Positions 44,462-52,325 of a DNA stretch of 64,000 nt are shown here, in pieces. The notes beneath the pieces are model-generated. The model was not told the origin of the DNA and did not search any database. It was given only the letters and a program-made list of their open reading frames with translations. This stretch comes from Symbiobacterium sp040797425 (GTDB taxonomy: Bacteria; Bacillota; Sulfobacillia; Symbiobacteriales; Symbiobacteriaceae): positions 1 through 64,000 of the forward strand of contig NZ_JBFNEH010000007.1 in the NCBI RefSeq assembly GCF_040797425.1, written 5' to 3'. The translations under genes and the position numbers were made by a program. The number at the start of each line of letters is the position of its first letter. Within the stretch, counting starts at the first letter, position 1.

Positions 44462-45079
44462 TTAGTCCATCCGCCGAACCAGGCCGACCACCTTGCCGAG
44501 CACCTGACAGTCGGGCACGATGATCGGGTCCATGAACCGATTCTCGGGCTGCAGCCGGATGTGGTCCTGCTCCTTGAAGAAGCGCTTGACCGTGGCCTCG
44601 TCTTCGATCAGCGCAACGACGATATCGCCGTTGTTGGCGTGCTGCTGGCGCTTGACCAGCACCAGATCGCCGTCCAGAATGCCTGCCTCCACCATGGAGT
44701 CGCCCTGAACCGTCAGGAAGAAGAGCTCCGACTCGTCTGCCCGCACGAAATCGGCCGGCAGCGGGAAGTGTTCTTCAATGTTCTCCTGGGCCAGGATGGG
44801 CTGCCCGGCCGTGACGCGGCCCACCACGGGGACCGCGATGGTGCGGCGAAGCTGGGTGGTGCTCCCGTCCAGCACCTCGATCGCCCGGGGCTTCGTGGGA
44901 TCGCGGCGGATATAGCCCTTCTCCTCCAGCCGGGTCATGTGCCCGTGGACGGTGGAACTGGAGCTGAGACCCAGGGCCTCGCCAATCTCCCTTACCGACG
45001 GCGGATAGCCCTTGGTGCGAATCTCATCCTTGATGAACTGCAGGATCTGGCGCTGTCGCTCCGTCAAGGCTTCCGGCAT
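44462..45079 (-). CDS. lexA: LexA repressor
   Basis: 205 residues. The N-terminal winged helix (LTERQRQILQFIKDEI ... YPPSVREIGEALGLSSSSTVHGHM) is followed by the Ala-Gly cleavage site in GRVTAGQPI and the Ser-Lys protease dyad (GDSMVEAGILDGD, and Lys in EATVKRFFK). It represses SOS genes until RecA-stimulated self-cleavage. ATG at 45079 with AGGAGGTG upstream. SOS-box-like sites lie in its promoter and in that of the divergent gene. Confidence 0.96.
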   Translation of the reverse strand: MPEALTERQRQILQFIKDEIRTKGYPPSVREIGEALGLSSSSTVHGHMTRLEEKGYIRRDPTKPRAIEVLDGSTTQLRRTIAVPVVGRVTAGQPILAQENIEEHFPLPADFVRADESELFFLTVQGDSMVEAGILDGDLVLVKRQQHANNGDIVVALIEDEATVKRFFKEQDHIRLQPENRFMDPIIVPDCQVLGKVVGLVRRMD

Positions 45080-45168
45080 GCAGCGACACCTCCTGAACCG
45101 GGGCCGGGACCGCGGATTCACATGCATGGCCCCGCCCTGTCGTTCCGGCACACGGTCCGGTTGGCTAG

Positions 45169-45196
45169 ATTGTACCACATGGCGGGCCGTCTGCAA
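45169..45196 (-). promoter_or_regulatory. lexA promoter
   Basis: On the minus strand: TTGCAG (45196-45191), 16 bp, TGG-TACAAT (45174-45169), an extended -10. The -35 hexamer overlaps an SOS-box-like site at 45194-45207, suggesting autoregulation. Confidence 0.6.
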
Positions 45197-45207
45197 ACAC
45201 CTGTTCG
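45194..45207. promoter_or_regulatory. SOS-box-like LexA site at the lexA promoter
   Basis: CGAACAGGTGTTTG on the minus strand matches the Gram-positive LexA box core GAAC-N4-GTTC at seven of eight bases and overlaps the lexA -35. Confidence 0.55.
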
Positions 45208-45226
45208 AAAAAATGCGCGCAAGGGG

Positions 45227-45255
45227 TTGACCAGAACATCCATTCGTGATACGCT
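45227..45255 (+). promoter_or_regulatory. Promoter of the yneA-like gene
   Basis: TTGACC (45227-45232), 17 bp, TACGCT (45250-45255). A LexA-box-like site lies inside the spacer and another begins six bases after the -10. Confidence 0.6.
45233..45246. promoter_or_regulatory. SOS-box-like LexA site in the yneA-like promoter spacer
   Basis: AGAACATCCATTCG: GAAC-N4-ATTC, seven of eight core bases, between the -35 and -10. Confidence 0.45.
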
Positions 45256-45260
45256 GTATG

Positions 45261-45274
45261 CGAACACAGGTTCC
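45261..45274. promoter_or_regulatory. LexA box (perfect GAAC-N4-GTTC core)
   Basis: CGAACACAGGTTCC at the expected transcription start of the yneA-like gene; a perfect core match to the Bacillus-type SOS box. Confidence 0.75.
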
Positions 45275-45314
45275 GGGACTACCGGCGATCTGTTCGGGTG
45301 AGGGAGGGTTCTCC

Positions 45315-45656
45315 ATGGCTGCGATTGCCCTGCAACCCCGGTATCGGAGGGTGCGGCGGCGCACTCCGAAGGCCGTGCGCCGGGCGCGGACGCTGGCGGT
45401 GCTGTTCACGCTCACGCTGGCCGCTGCCGTACTGCTGTTCCCCCGGCTCGTCCACACGGGCGCGCATGAACCGCCGGCAGGCGTCCACTACACCGTGGTT
45501 CAGGGAGACACGCTGTGGGGTATCGCCACCGCCTACGCAGGCGACCGCGATGTTCGGGAAGTGGTCTACCTGATCCGGCGGCTGAACGGCCTGCCGTCGG
45601 CCGAGATCCACCCGGGACAGGTCCTGTTCGTTCCCACTGAACCGGCCGGGCGCTGA
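45315..45656 (+). CDS. yneA: YneA-like SOS cell-division inhibitor (LysM membrane protein)
   Basis: 113 residues: a basic N-terminus, one membrane helix (LAVLFTLTLAAAVLLFP), then a LysM domain (HYTVVQGDTLWGIATAYAGDRD ... IHPGQVLFVP). Divergent from lexA behind LexA boxes, exactly the arrangement of Bacillus yneA, whose product delays division during SOS. Membership rests on topology, LysM and context. AGGGAGGG precedes the ATG. Confidence 0.82.
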   Translation: MAAIALQPRYRRVRRRTPKAVRRARTLAVLFTLTLAAAVLLFPRLVHTGAHEPPAGVHYTVVQGDTLWGIATAYAGDRDVREVVYLIRRLNGLPSAEIHPGQVLFVPTEPAGR

Positions 45657-45669
45657 AGGGGGAAGGCGA

Positions 45670-45990
45670 ATGGCAGTGGTGGTGCAGAGCTTCGAAGGGA
45701 AGCTGCCCCTTGAGCTGTACGAACGGTTGCTCCGGTTGCGCCGGCGCCATGCGCAGGTGCTGCGCGCAGCGGCGGCGGGCGACTTCCGCGACGAGGAAGG
45801 GCTCCGGAACCTCAGCCGACAGGTGGGGCGATTGCTGGCGGAGGCGGCCCGCACCCCCGTGGAGGAACGGGGCGGCTTGCCCATGCTGGAGATCTCCCTG
45901 GCCGTGGACCGGCTCTTTCCCGAACTGCGGGCCTGGAACCAGCTGTACGCACGGCACTACCGCTCGGAGCGTCGGGCTGCCGGCTGGTAG
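45670..45990 (+). CDS. Hypothetical helical protein, 106 aa, downstream of yneA
   Basis: Starts 13 bp after the yneA-like stop with GGGGGAAGG upstream, ends at a strong terminator, so it should share the LexA-controlled transcript. The product is Arg/Leu-rich helix (YERLLRLRRRHAQVLRAAA ... LEISLAVDRLFPELRAW) with no membrane segment and no recognised domain. Confidence 0.65.
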   Translation: MAVVVQSFEGKLPLELYERLLRLRRRHAQVLRAAAAGDFRDEEGLRNLSRQVGRLLAEAARTPVEERGGLPMLEISLAVDRLFPELRAWNQLYARHYRSERRAAGW

Positions 45991-46011
45991 GGCGCAAAGG
46001 AATGCGAATCG

Positions 46012-46038
46012 GGTCTACACCTGAGGGTGTAGACCTTT
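46012..46038 (+). terminator. Intrinsic terminator of the yneA-like operon
   Basis: GGTCTACACC (46012-46021) pairs perfectly with GGTGTAGACC (46026-46035), loop TGAG, followed by TTT. Confidence 0.85.
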
Positions 46039-46068
46039 CCATATTCACCCGCTCAGCCGGAGACGGGA

Positions 46069-46099
46069 TTGACCGGAGTGCCGAATTCTTTGTTATAAT
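46069..46099 (+). promoter_or_regulatory. Promoter for the cytochrome c maturation genes
   Basis: TTGACC (46069-46074) and TATAAT (46094-46099) separated by 19 bp, slightly long, about 90 bp before the resA-like gene. Confidence 0.5.
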
Positions 46100-46190
46100 G
46101 AACCGAGCCTGCAAGTTTACGTGAGTCTATCACTATCCAGCCAGGTCCTGCAGGTGCAAGAGGACCGGAACGGGGACGGGGGGATGCACC

Positions 46191-46829
46191 GTGGTCTGTC
46201 CCGAGTGCGGCACGGCGCTCGTGCAGGGCGGGCGGTACTGCCACCACTGCGGGTGGGACACGCGCTTCACGGCGGCCGCGCACAAGAATGCGGCGGTCGG
46301 GCGGCTGCCCGCGTGGAAGCGCTGGGTTTCCGGCCTCTCCCTGGGCCTGATGGCCGCTGCGCTGCTGCTCGTGTTGCTGGTCCCGCGGACCGGGGCCGAC
46401 ACGGTGCCCCAGGTGGGCATGCCCGCACCGGATTTCGAGGCCGTCTCCCTGGACGGCGAGGCGGTGCGGCTCTCCGACCTGGCGGGGCAGCCCGTCGTGA
46501 TCAACTTCTGGGCCACCTGGTGCCCGCCGTGCCGCAAGGAGATGCCCGACTTCCAGGCGGTCTATGACAAGTACAAGGCGCAGGGCCTGCAGTTCTACGC
46601 GGTGAACGTCGGCGAGTCGCGGGTGGCCGTGCGGGATTTCGCCGAGAGGCTGGGGATCGACCTCCCCATCCTGATCGACACCGACGAGAGCGCCCAGCGC
46701 GCCTACCGCATCGTGCCCATTCCCGCGACGTTCTTTATCGACCGCGAGGGCGTCATCCGCGGGGTATACCAGTATCAGATGTCGCTGATCCAAATCGAAG
46801 CGGAAGTCGCACGCCTGATGGCCCGCTGA
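46191..46829 (+). CDS. resA: ResA/TlpA-type membrane thioredoxin with N-terminal zinc ribbon
   Basis: 212 residues. An N-terminal zinc ribbon (CPECG ... CHHCG, residues 3-21), then a membrane helix (residues ~48-65) and an extracytoplasmic TlpA/ResA thioredoxin domain with WATWCPPCRKEM and cis-Pro region VPIPATFFI. ResA keeps the haem-binding cysteines of apocytochrome c reduced. Standard ResA lacks the cytoplasmic ribbon. ccdA follows by 15 bp. GTG start with GGGGGG-like purines upstream. Confidence 0.9.
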   Translation: MVCPECGTALVQGGRYCHHCGWDTRFTAAAHKNAAVGRLPAWKRWVSGLSLGLMAAALLLVLLVPRTGADTVPQVGMPAPDFEAVSLDGEAVRLSDLAGQPVVINFWATWCPPCRKEMPDFQAVYDKYKAQGLQFYAVNVGESRVAVRDFAERLGIDLPILIDTDESAQRAYRIVPIPATFFIDREGVIRGVYQYQMSLIQIEAEVARLMAR

Positions 46830-46844
46830 CGGGAGTCGATGCCC

Positions 46845-47549
46845 ATGGCTTCGCCGAACCTGCTGGTCGTCTTTGGCGCCGGCGTGCTCTCCTTCATCTC
46901 GCCGTGCGTCCTGCCGATCTACCCTTCGTTCCTCAGCTACCTCACGGGCGTCTCGGTGGATGAACTGGCCGCCGGCACCCGCGCCGTGCGGGCCCGGGTG
47001 CTGAAGCACAGCCTGGCCTTCTTTGCCGGGTTTTCGGTGATCTACGTGGCGCTGGGGCTCACCGCCAGCGCCCTGGGTTCCTTCTTCTACAGCAGCCGCT
47101 CCTGGCTGCCGGTGGTGGGAGGCATCTTCATCGTCCTCATGGGCCTCACGCTGATGGGCGTGCTGCGCGTGCCGTTCCTGATGCGGGACACGCGGCGGCA
47201 ACTGGTCAGCCGCCCTGAAGGGTACCTCGGCTCGGCGCTGGTGGGCCTCACCTTCGCGGCCGGCTGGACGCCCTGCATCGGCCCGATCCTGGGGGCGGTG
47301 CTGGCGCTGGCCGCGACCCACCCGGGGTACGGCGGGCTGCTGCTCCTGGCCTACTCGGTGGGCTTCGCCCTGCCGTTCGTGGCGATGGCCTATGCTCTGG
47401 GTTCCGTGCGCCGGCTGGCCCGGTACTCGCTGCTCATCGAGCGCGCGGGCGGCGCCGTCATGGTGCTGATGGGGGTTCTGCTGGCCACCGGGGGCATGGA
47501 ACGGCTCTCGGCCTGGCTGATCGAGGTCACCGGCTTCACGGGCTTCTAG
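46845..47549 (+). CDS. ccdA: CcdA-type thiol:disulfide transmembrane electron carrier
   Basis: 234 residues, six membrane segments. The first conserved Cys lies in FISPCVLPIYPSFLSYLTG, the second in GWTPCIGPILGAVLALAA, the pair that moves electrons from cytoplasmic thioredoxin to ResA. ATG at 46845 is 9 nt from GGGAG; an ATG at 46839 is too close. Confidence 0.94.
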   Translation: MASPNLLVVFGAGVLSFISPCVLPIYPSFLSYLTGVSVDELAAGTRAVRARVLKHSLAFFAGFSVIYVALGLTASALGSFFYSSRSWLPVVGGIFIVLMGLTLMGVLRVPFLMRDTRRQLVSRPEGYLGSALVGLTFAAGWTPCIGPILGAVLALAATHPGYGGLLLLAYSVGFALPFVAMAYALGSVRRLARYSLLIERAGGAVMVLMGVLLATGGMERLSAWLIEVTGFTGF

Positions 47550-47612
47550 ACCGTTGTTCCAAGTGGGGGGGAGGGCGGAGGTCCTCCCGGGCAATCGAGG
47601 GGGAGTGTTGCA

Positions 47613-49118
47613 CTGGCCGCTGTCACTGCGACCCACTGTCCTGCCTGCCTGAAGCCAGTGCCGGAGGGGGCGCATTTCTGTCCTCACTGCAGACTGGCTC
47701 TGGGGGACCGGGAACCCGTGCGGCCGCCCGCTGGGCCCAACCAGTGGACGCTGCTTCTGGACCGCACGTGGGAGTTTTTCGCCTCCACGAAGGTGGCCGC
47801 CTGGATCATCGTGGCCCTCGCCGCTGCGGCGGCGCTGGGTTCACTGATCGAGCAGGAAGGAACCTACCCGGACTGGCGTCCGCCTGAGCTCTACTACCCC
47901 GCGCGCTACGGCGAGTTCTGGGGCAGCCTCTTCCTGCGGCTGGGGCTGACCCACACCTTCACGTCGGTGTGGTTCGTGGCCCTCGTCCTGATGCTGGTCG
48001 TGAGCCTCGTCATCTGCTCGCTGCACCGGCTCGTGCCCCTGCACCGGATGCTCACCCGGCCGCAGGTGTGGAAGCTGCCCCACTTCTTGCGCAAGCAGCA
48101 GGTGGTGCTGGAGACGCCCCACGCCCTGGCAGAGGTGGAGGCGAGGCTCAGGAAGGCCGGCTACCGCATCTACCGGGACCGGGAATGCCTGTACGCCGAG
48201 AAGGGGCGCCTGGGCCGGTACGGCCCCTACGTCCTGCACATCGGCCTGTTGGTGATCTGCTTCGCCGCCTTCGCCAACGCGCTGCCCGGGTGGAACAAGG
48301 CGGAAGACGTGTGGATTCCGGACGGGCAGACGGTGAAGGTGCCCGGCACGAACTTCGCCATCACCAACCACAAGTTCACCATCGAGTTCTACGAGAACGG
48401 AACGCCGTCCCGTTACGCCACTGACGCCTCCATCATCGCCGACGGGCAGGAGGTCCTCAGGCAGACGATCGAGGTCAACCACCCGCTCGCCTACGACGGC
48501 TGGGAAATCTACCAGGTCTCGTGGCGGGAGGAGCCGGGGGTCGCCCACCTGCGGCTCGTCCACGAAGAGACCGGCCAGGTGGTGGCCACCGTTCCCCTCG
48601 ACCTGCGGGACCCGCAGCCCGAGTACCCCATCGAGGGCACGAACCTGAAGCTGGCGGTGCGCACGTACCTGCACGACTTTACGGTTGACCCGGTCACCCA
48701 GGAGCCTGCCAACGCCTCGTACGAAGTGCGCAACCCGGTGCTCATCGCCGAGGTGGTCACGGCGGACACGGGGCACGTGCTCGGCCGGATGGGCCTCTCC
48801 ATCGCAGGCAACATCGGCGTGGTCAACTTTGGCCCGTACTACCTGGACGTGGAGCGGGTGGACATCCGCCGGTACACGGCGCTGAGAATCCAACAGGACA
48901 GAACGGTGCCATACATGTACGCCGGCCTGGCCATCGTGTTCATCGGCATGATCATGTCGTTCTTCATCTATCACTGGCAGGTCTGGGTACGTGCCGAGGA
49001 GGGTGGGGTCCTCATTGGGGCTCGTGCACACAAGAATCGCTTTGCCCTGAAGCGCGAGCTGCGGCGCCTGTTCGGTACATCCCGTGGGGAGGGGATGGAG
49101 CGGTATGACACTGCCTAA
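47613..49118 (+). CDS. resB: Cytochrome c biogenesis protein ResB with N-terminal zinc ribbon
   Basis: ResB of System II: membrane segments near 55-75, 110-130 and 185-205, a large extracytoplasmic beta domain, and a last helix (YAGLAIVFIGMIMSFFIYHW). With CcsB it moves haem out and attaches it to apocytochrome. The open frame upstream of the first usual start (GTG 47658) encodes CPACLKPVPEGAHFCPHC, a zinc ribbon, and there is no in-frame ATG, GTG or TTG above it. CTG at 47613, 8 nt from GGGGGAG, is the best start, giving 501 residues. Confidence 0.88.
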   Translation: MAAVTATHCPACLKPVPEGAHFCPHCRLALGDREPVRPPAGPNQWTLLLDRTWEFFASTKVAAWIIVALAAAAALGSLIEQEGTYPDWRPPELYYPARYGEFWGSLFLRLGLTHTFTSVWFVALVLMLVVSLVICSLHRLVPLHRMLTRPQVWKLPHFLRKQQVVLETPHALAEVEARLRKAGYRIYRDRECLYAEKGRLGRYGPYVLHIGLLVICFAAFANALPGWNKAEDVWIPDGQTVKVPGTNFAITNHKFTIEFYENGTPSRYATDASIIADGQEVLRQTIEVNHPLAYDGWEIYQVSWREEPGVAHLRLVHEETGQVVATVPLDLRDPQPEYPIEGTNLKLAVRTYLHDFTVDPVTQEPANASYEVRNPVLIAEVVTADTGHVLGRMGLSIAGNIGVVNFGPYYLDVERVDIRRYTALRIQQDRTVPYMYAGLAIVFIGMIMSFFIYHWQVWVRAEEGGVLIGARAHKNRFALKRELRRLFGTSRGEGMERYDTA

Positions 49119-50445
49119 CGAGTTCCTGATCGAGGTGGCTCAGTGGCTCCTGTTCGGCGCGTTTGCGGCGTACCTCCTGGCGTTCGTCCTCTACGGTGCT
49201 GGCACGATCGGCCGGCAACTCTCCAGGGGAACGAAGTTCCAGCACACCGCAGGCTGGGGTACGGTCGCCAACGTGGTGGGCGTAACCCTGCACGGCCTGG
49301 CCATCCTGGCCCGCTGGCAGGGGTCCGGCTTCTGGCCCACCTCCAACATGTACGAGTTCATCGGCTTCATGGCGTTCTCCAGCATGGTGGCCTATCTCGT
49401 TCTGCACCGCATCTACCGCATGTACGTGGTGGGTGCCCTCGCCACGCCGGTGACCCTGTTTCTGCTGGCCTACTCCTATGTCTTTCCGCGCGAGGTCACG
49501 CCGCTGATCCCGGCGCTCAACACGATCTGGCTGCCGCTGCACGTCAGCCTGGCGGCGCTGGGTGAGGGCTTCTTCGCCGTAGCGTTCGTCGCCGCCCTGC
49601 TCTACCTTCTGCGGCTCAGGGGCATTGAACTGGCGCAGGCCCGGGCGGCGGAACAGGCAGCCGCCACCGCGGAGACCACGGCCGCGGGCGGGGGCGCCGC
49701 ACCGGGGATGATTGCGGCCGGCGGTGCGGTCGGGGTGGCGGCTGTGCCCCTGTCTGCACAGCAGGCCAAACACAAGTGGGAAGAGGTCCTGGGCGTTCGC
49801 CTGCTGGAGGGCGTCTTCTACCTCATCCTGGTGATGGTCGCGTTCTTCCTGCTGGCGGCGGTGTTCCGCCTCCTGGGGGCGGAGTGGCAGTTCGTGGGCG
49901 CCACTTACCATCTGCCGCCCATCATCGGGCCGGTTGGGGCCGAGGTGGGGGAGAAGGGCACGTTCTGGGGCATTCCGCTGCCTCTGGTCGTGGTCTCCGG
50001 CATGTGGAAAGGGAAACATCTGAACACCCTGCTGTACGCACTGGTCGGGGGCAGCCTGCTCTACGCGGCGGTGCGCCTCTTCATCACCCGCGGGCGCATC
50101 GGCGACGCCCTGGCCCTGCGGGTGAGCGGAGACCTGGAGCTCCTGGATGAAATCAGCTACCGGGCCGTGGCCATCGGCTACCCGATTTTCACCCTGGGCG
50201 GCCTGATCTTCGCCATGATCTGGGCGAAGCAGGCCTGGACCCGGTACTGGGGCTGGGACCCGAAGGAGACCTGGGCTTTCATCGCCTGGTGCGTCTACTC
50301 CGCCTACCTGCACTTCCGCATCACGTGGGGATGGGAGGGGCGCTGGTCCGCGTGGCTGGCCGTGCTGGGTTTCGGCGTCGTCCTGTTCACCCTGGTGGGG
50401 GTGAACCTCCTGATCGTGGGCCTGCATTCGTACGCCGGCGTCTAG
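49105..50445 (+). CDS. ccsB: Cytochrome c biogenesis protein CcsB/ResC
   Basis: 446 residues with eight or more membrane segments and the tryptophan-rich haem-handling motif TRYWGWDPKETWAFIAW near residue 375. A soluble Ala/Gly-rich insertion occurs around 180-220. CcsB and ResB form the haem export/ligation complex. ATG at 49105 overlaps the end of resB by 14 bp. Confidence 0.94.
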   Translation: MTLPNEFLIEVAQWLLFGAFAAYLLAFVLYGAGTIGRQLSRGTKFQHTAGWGTVANVVGVTLHGLAILARWQGSGFWPTSNMYEFIGFMAFSSMVAYLVLHRIYRMYVVGALATPVTLFLLAYSYVFPREVTPLIPALNTIWLPLHVSLAALGEGFFAVAFVAALLYLLRLRGIELAQARAAEQAAATAETTAAGGGAAPGMIAAGGAVGVAAVPLSAQQAKHKWEEVLGVRLLEGVFYLILVMVAFFLLAAVFRLLGAEWQFVGATYHLPPIIGPVGAEVGEKGTFWGIPLPLVVVSGMWKGKHLNTLLYALVGGSLLYAAVRLFITRGRIGDALALRVSGDLELLDEISYRAVAIGYPIFTLGGLIFAMIWAKQAWTRYWGWDPKETWAFIAWCVYSAYLHFRITWGWEGRWSAWLAVLGFGVVLFTLVGVNLLIVGLHSYAGV

Positions 50446-50540
50446 CCGCCAGCCGCGAGACGCGCCGGCCCGACCCGCCTGTGGGGCAGGCTCGTCGCCT
50501 CTTGACCCCGCGGCCACGCCGGGGCACAGGCGCCAGCTCA

Positions 50541-50575
50541 GCCTCCCGCCAGCCGGACTCAGGCTCGCGGGAGGC
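50541..50575 (+). terminator. Hairpin between ccsB and the convergent DUF3891 gene
   Basis: GCCTCCCGC (50541-50549) pairs perfectly with GCGGGAGGC (50567-50575); no T-run. Confidence 0.4.
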
Positions 50576-50610
50576 GGCCCCGTCGGACCGCGGGAAGGCC
50601 GGTGAGACGA

Positions 50611-51399
50611 TCACGCGACGAGCGTGACCCGCCGGCGCTGCACCGGCGCCCGCCGCCACGCCGTCTGGAGTTCCGCGTCGCTGCCGTAGGGCCGGTCCGG
50701 CACGCGGCGCACCGCCCACGTCAGCTCGATGCGCGGGTCGCGGAAGGGCCAGGGCTGTACCTGGAACGTAGCCTCGCCCGCACCCACGAGGTAGAGGTCG
50801 ACCTCATCGCCTCCTGGCCGGAGCGGCACCCGACAGAGCAGTTCGCGGCGCACGTCTCCGGGACTCAGCATGCAGCTGTAGAGCGAAAGCGTGTCCCAGA
50901 GCTGAAACCAGCGGTAGTGCGTCCAGAGCACCCGGGGGTCGGGCTGAAGGCTGCGGAGCAGTTCGGCCTGCAGTTCATCCTGCTCGGCCAGGAAGCGGTC
51001 GACCGCCGCGCGAGAGGCGGGATCGACTGGGCGCTGGGGGATGTGCGGCAGGTGGCCGTACCGGTTCCGGTAGAGGCCCGTGCTGTGCAGGGAGGTGAGG
51101 AGGCCGGCGTACGGATGGGCCGCCCGCGCCCGCTGCACCGTGCGGGAGTGGGCCGCCACGTGCACGTCCTGGGGGATGTCGAGGAAGGAATATGGGCGCT
51201 GCGTCTGCGGGTTGACCCGCGGCGCCGCGTCGACCTCCGCCCAGCCTCCGTCGTGCAGTTCCGCCGCCAGGCGCACGGCGTCCGCCGGCTCCACCGGGGC
51301 AAACGGACCGCCCCAGTGATCCACCAGCTCGGCCGCAAGGCGCGCGTGTTCCACCTGCGTCGTGAGACAGAGTTGACCATCTTCGCGTTGGATCACCAT
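50611..51399 (-). CDS. DUF3891 family protein
   Basis: 262 residues, soluble. N-terminal VEHARLAAELVDHWGG followed by AAELHDGGWAEVDAAPRVNPQTQRPYSFLD and later WDTLSLYSCM match DUF3891, which looks like an HD-domain relative (conserved His-Asp in ELHDGGW). Function unknown. ATG at 51399 with GGGAGG upstream; an in-frame start at 51426 is also open. Confidence 0.85.
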   Translation of the reverse strand: MVIQREDGQLCLTTQVEHARLAAELVDHWGGPFAPVEPADAVRLAAELHDGGWAEVDAAPRVNPQTQRPYSFLDIPQDVHVAAHSRTVQRARAAHPYAGLLTSLHSTGLYRNRYGHLPHIPQRPVDPASRAAVDRFLAEQDELQAELLRSLQPDPRVLWTHYRWFQLWDTLSLYSCMLSPGDVRRELLCRVPLRPGGDEVDLYLVGAGEATFQVQPWPFRDPRIELTWAVRRVPDRPYGSDAELQTAWRRAPVQRRRVTLVA

Positions 51400-51536
51400 C
51401 TCGCATACCTCCCTTTCCAGGTGCAAAGACTAGCGCCGACGCGTGGCAGCAAGCCGCAGCCAACTGCGACGGAGGTCGGGGAAGGGACAACCCTCTCCTT
51501 TTGGTTGACGGTCGGCGGTTCGAGGAGGATGCGGGC

Positions 51537-52151
51537 ATGACGGTACACGGAGACCTGGAACGGGCGATCGCCATGGCGCAGGCGGCAAAGGGCAACTACC
51601 TGCTCTTCGCGTCCCAGTCGGAGGACGAGAAGGCCCACCAGGTGTTCAAGCAGATGGCCGAGGACATGGAGCGACATGTGATGATCCTCGAGTCGCGCCT
51701 CAAGTACTTGAGCCAGTACAACTCCCTGGTGGGTCAGGCGCGCCGGCAGCAGGGCGGGGCGCAGGAGGGCCAGGGACAGCAGGGCTCTGGCCAGCACCCG
51801 GGCCAAGGCGGCGGAAACTGGCAGAGTGGCGCAGGGGGCGGCCAGGCTGGGTGGCTGCACCAGGGGCAGGGGCAGGCGGCCGGACAGGACGGCGGCCTGG
51901 GCGGAGGTGCCGTCCAGCAGGCCAACAGCCCAGGCGGCGACGGGCAGGCCGCAGGCCGGGATGGCCAGGGTGGCTGGCCGCAGCACAGCCAGGGGCAGAA
52001 CCCCGGCCAGAACGGTGGGTACGGCGGCGTCGACGGTCAGGGGAGCGGCCCGGGCGGTCAGGGCAACGGGCAGCAGCAAGAACAGGGGCAGTGCGGCCCG
52101 GGATGGGCCCAGCAGGGCCAGCCGCAAGGTCAGCAGCAGGGGCAGCCGTGA
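51537..52151 (+). CDS. DUF1657-like helical protein with a long Gly/Gln-rich tail
   Basis: 204 residues. The first ~65 are helical and resemble DUF1657 (MTVHGDLERAIAMAQAAKGNYLLFA... HQVFKQMAEDMERHVMILESRL). The remaining ~135 are a low-complexity tail of Gly, Gln, Ser and Pro (QGQQGSGQHPGQGGGNW...). DUF1657 proteins occur in spore formers. The tail looks intrinsically disordered. GAGGAGG precedes the ATG. Confidence 0.72.
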   Translation: MTVHGDLERAIAMAQAAKGNYLLFASQSEDEKAHQVFKQMAEDMERHVMILESRLKYLSQYNSLVGQARRQQGGAQEGQGQQGSGQHPGQGGGNWQSGAGGGQAGWLHQGQGQAAGQDGGLGGGAVQQANSPGGDGQAAGRDGQGGWPQHSQGQNPGQNGGYGGVDGQGSGPGGQGNGQQQEQGQCGPGWAQQGQPQGQQQGQP

Positions 52152-52325
52152 TCGGAGCGTCGCACCGGAATCAAGCCCTTCCTGCAGGCGAGCATGCAGG
52201 CAGACCACCCGCCTGGGCGGAGGGGTCGGTGTGCGGATCGGCAGGAGCGCCGGTCTTGCAGGAGCACCCGAGTTCCAGGGCGAATTCTGCCGAGCGTTGG
52301 CCACACGCTTGCGCAGAAAGGATCG

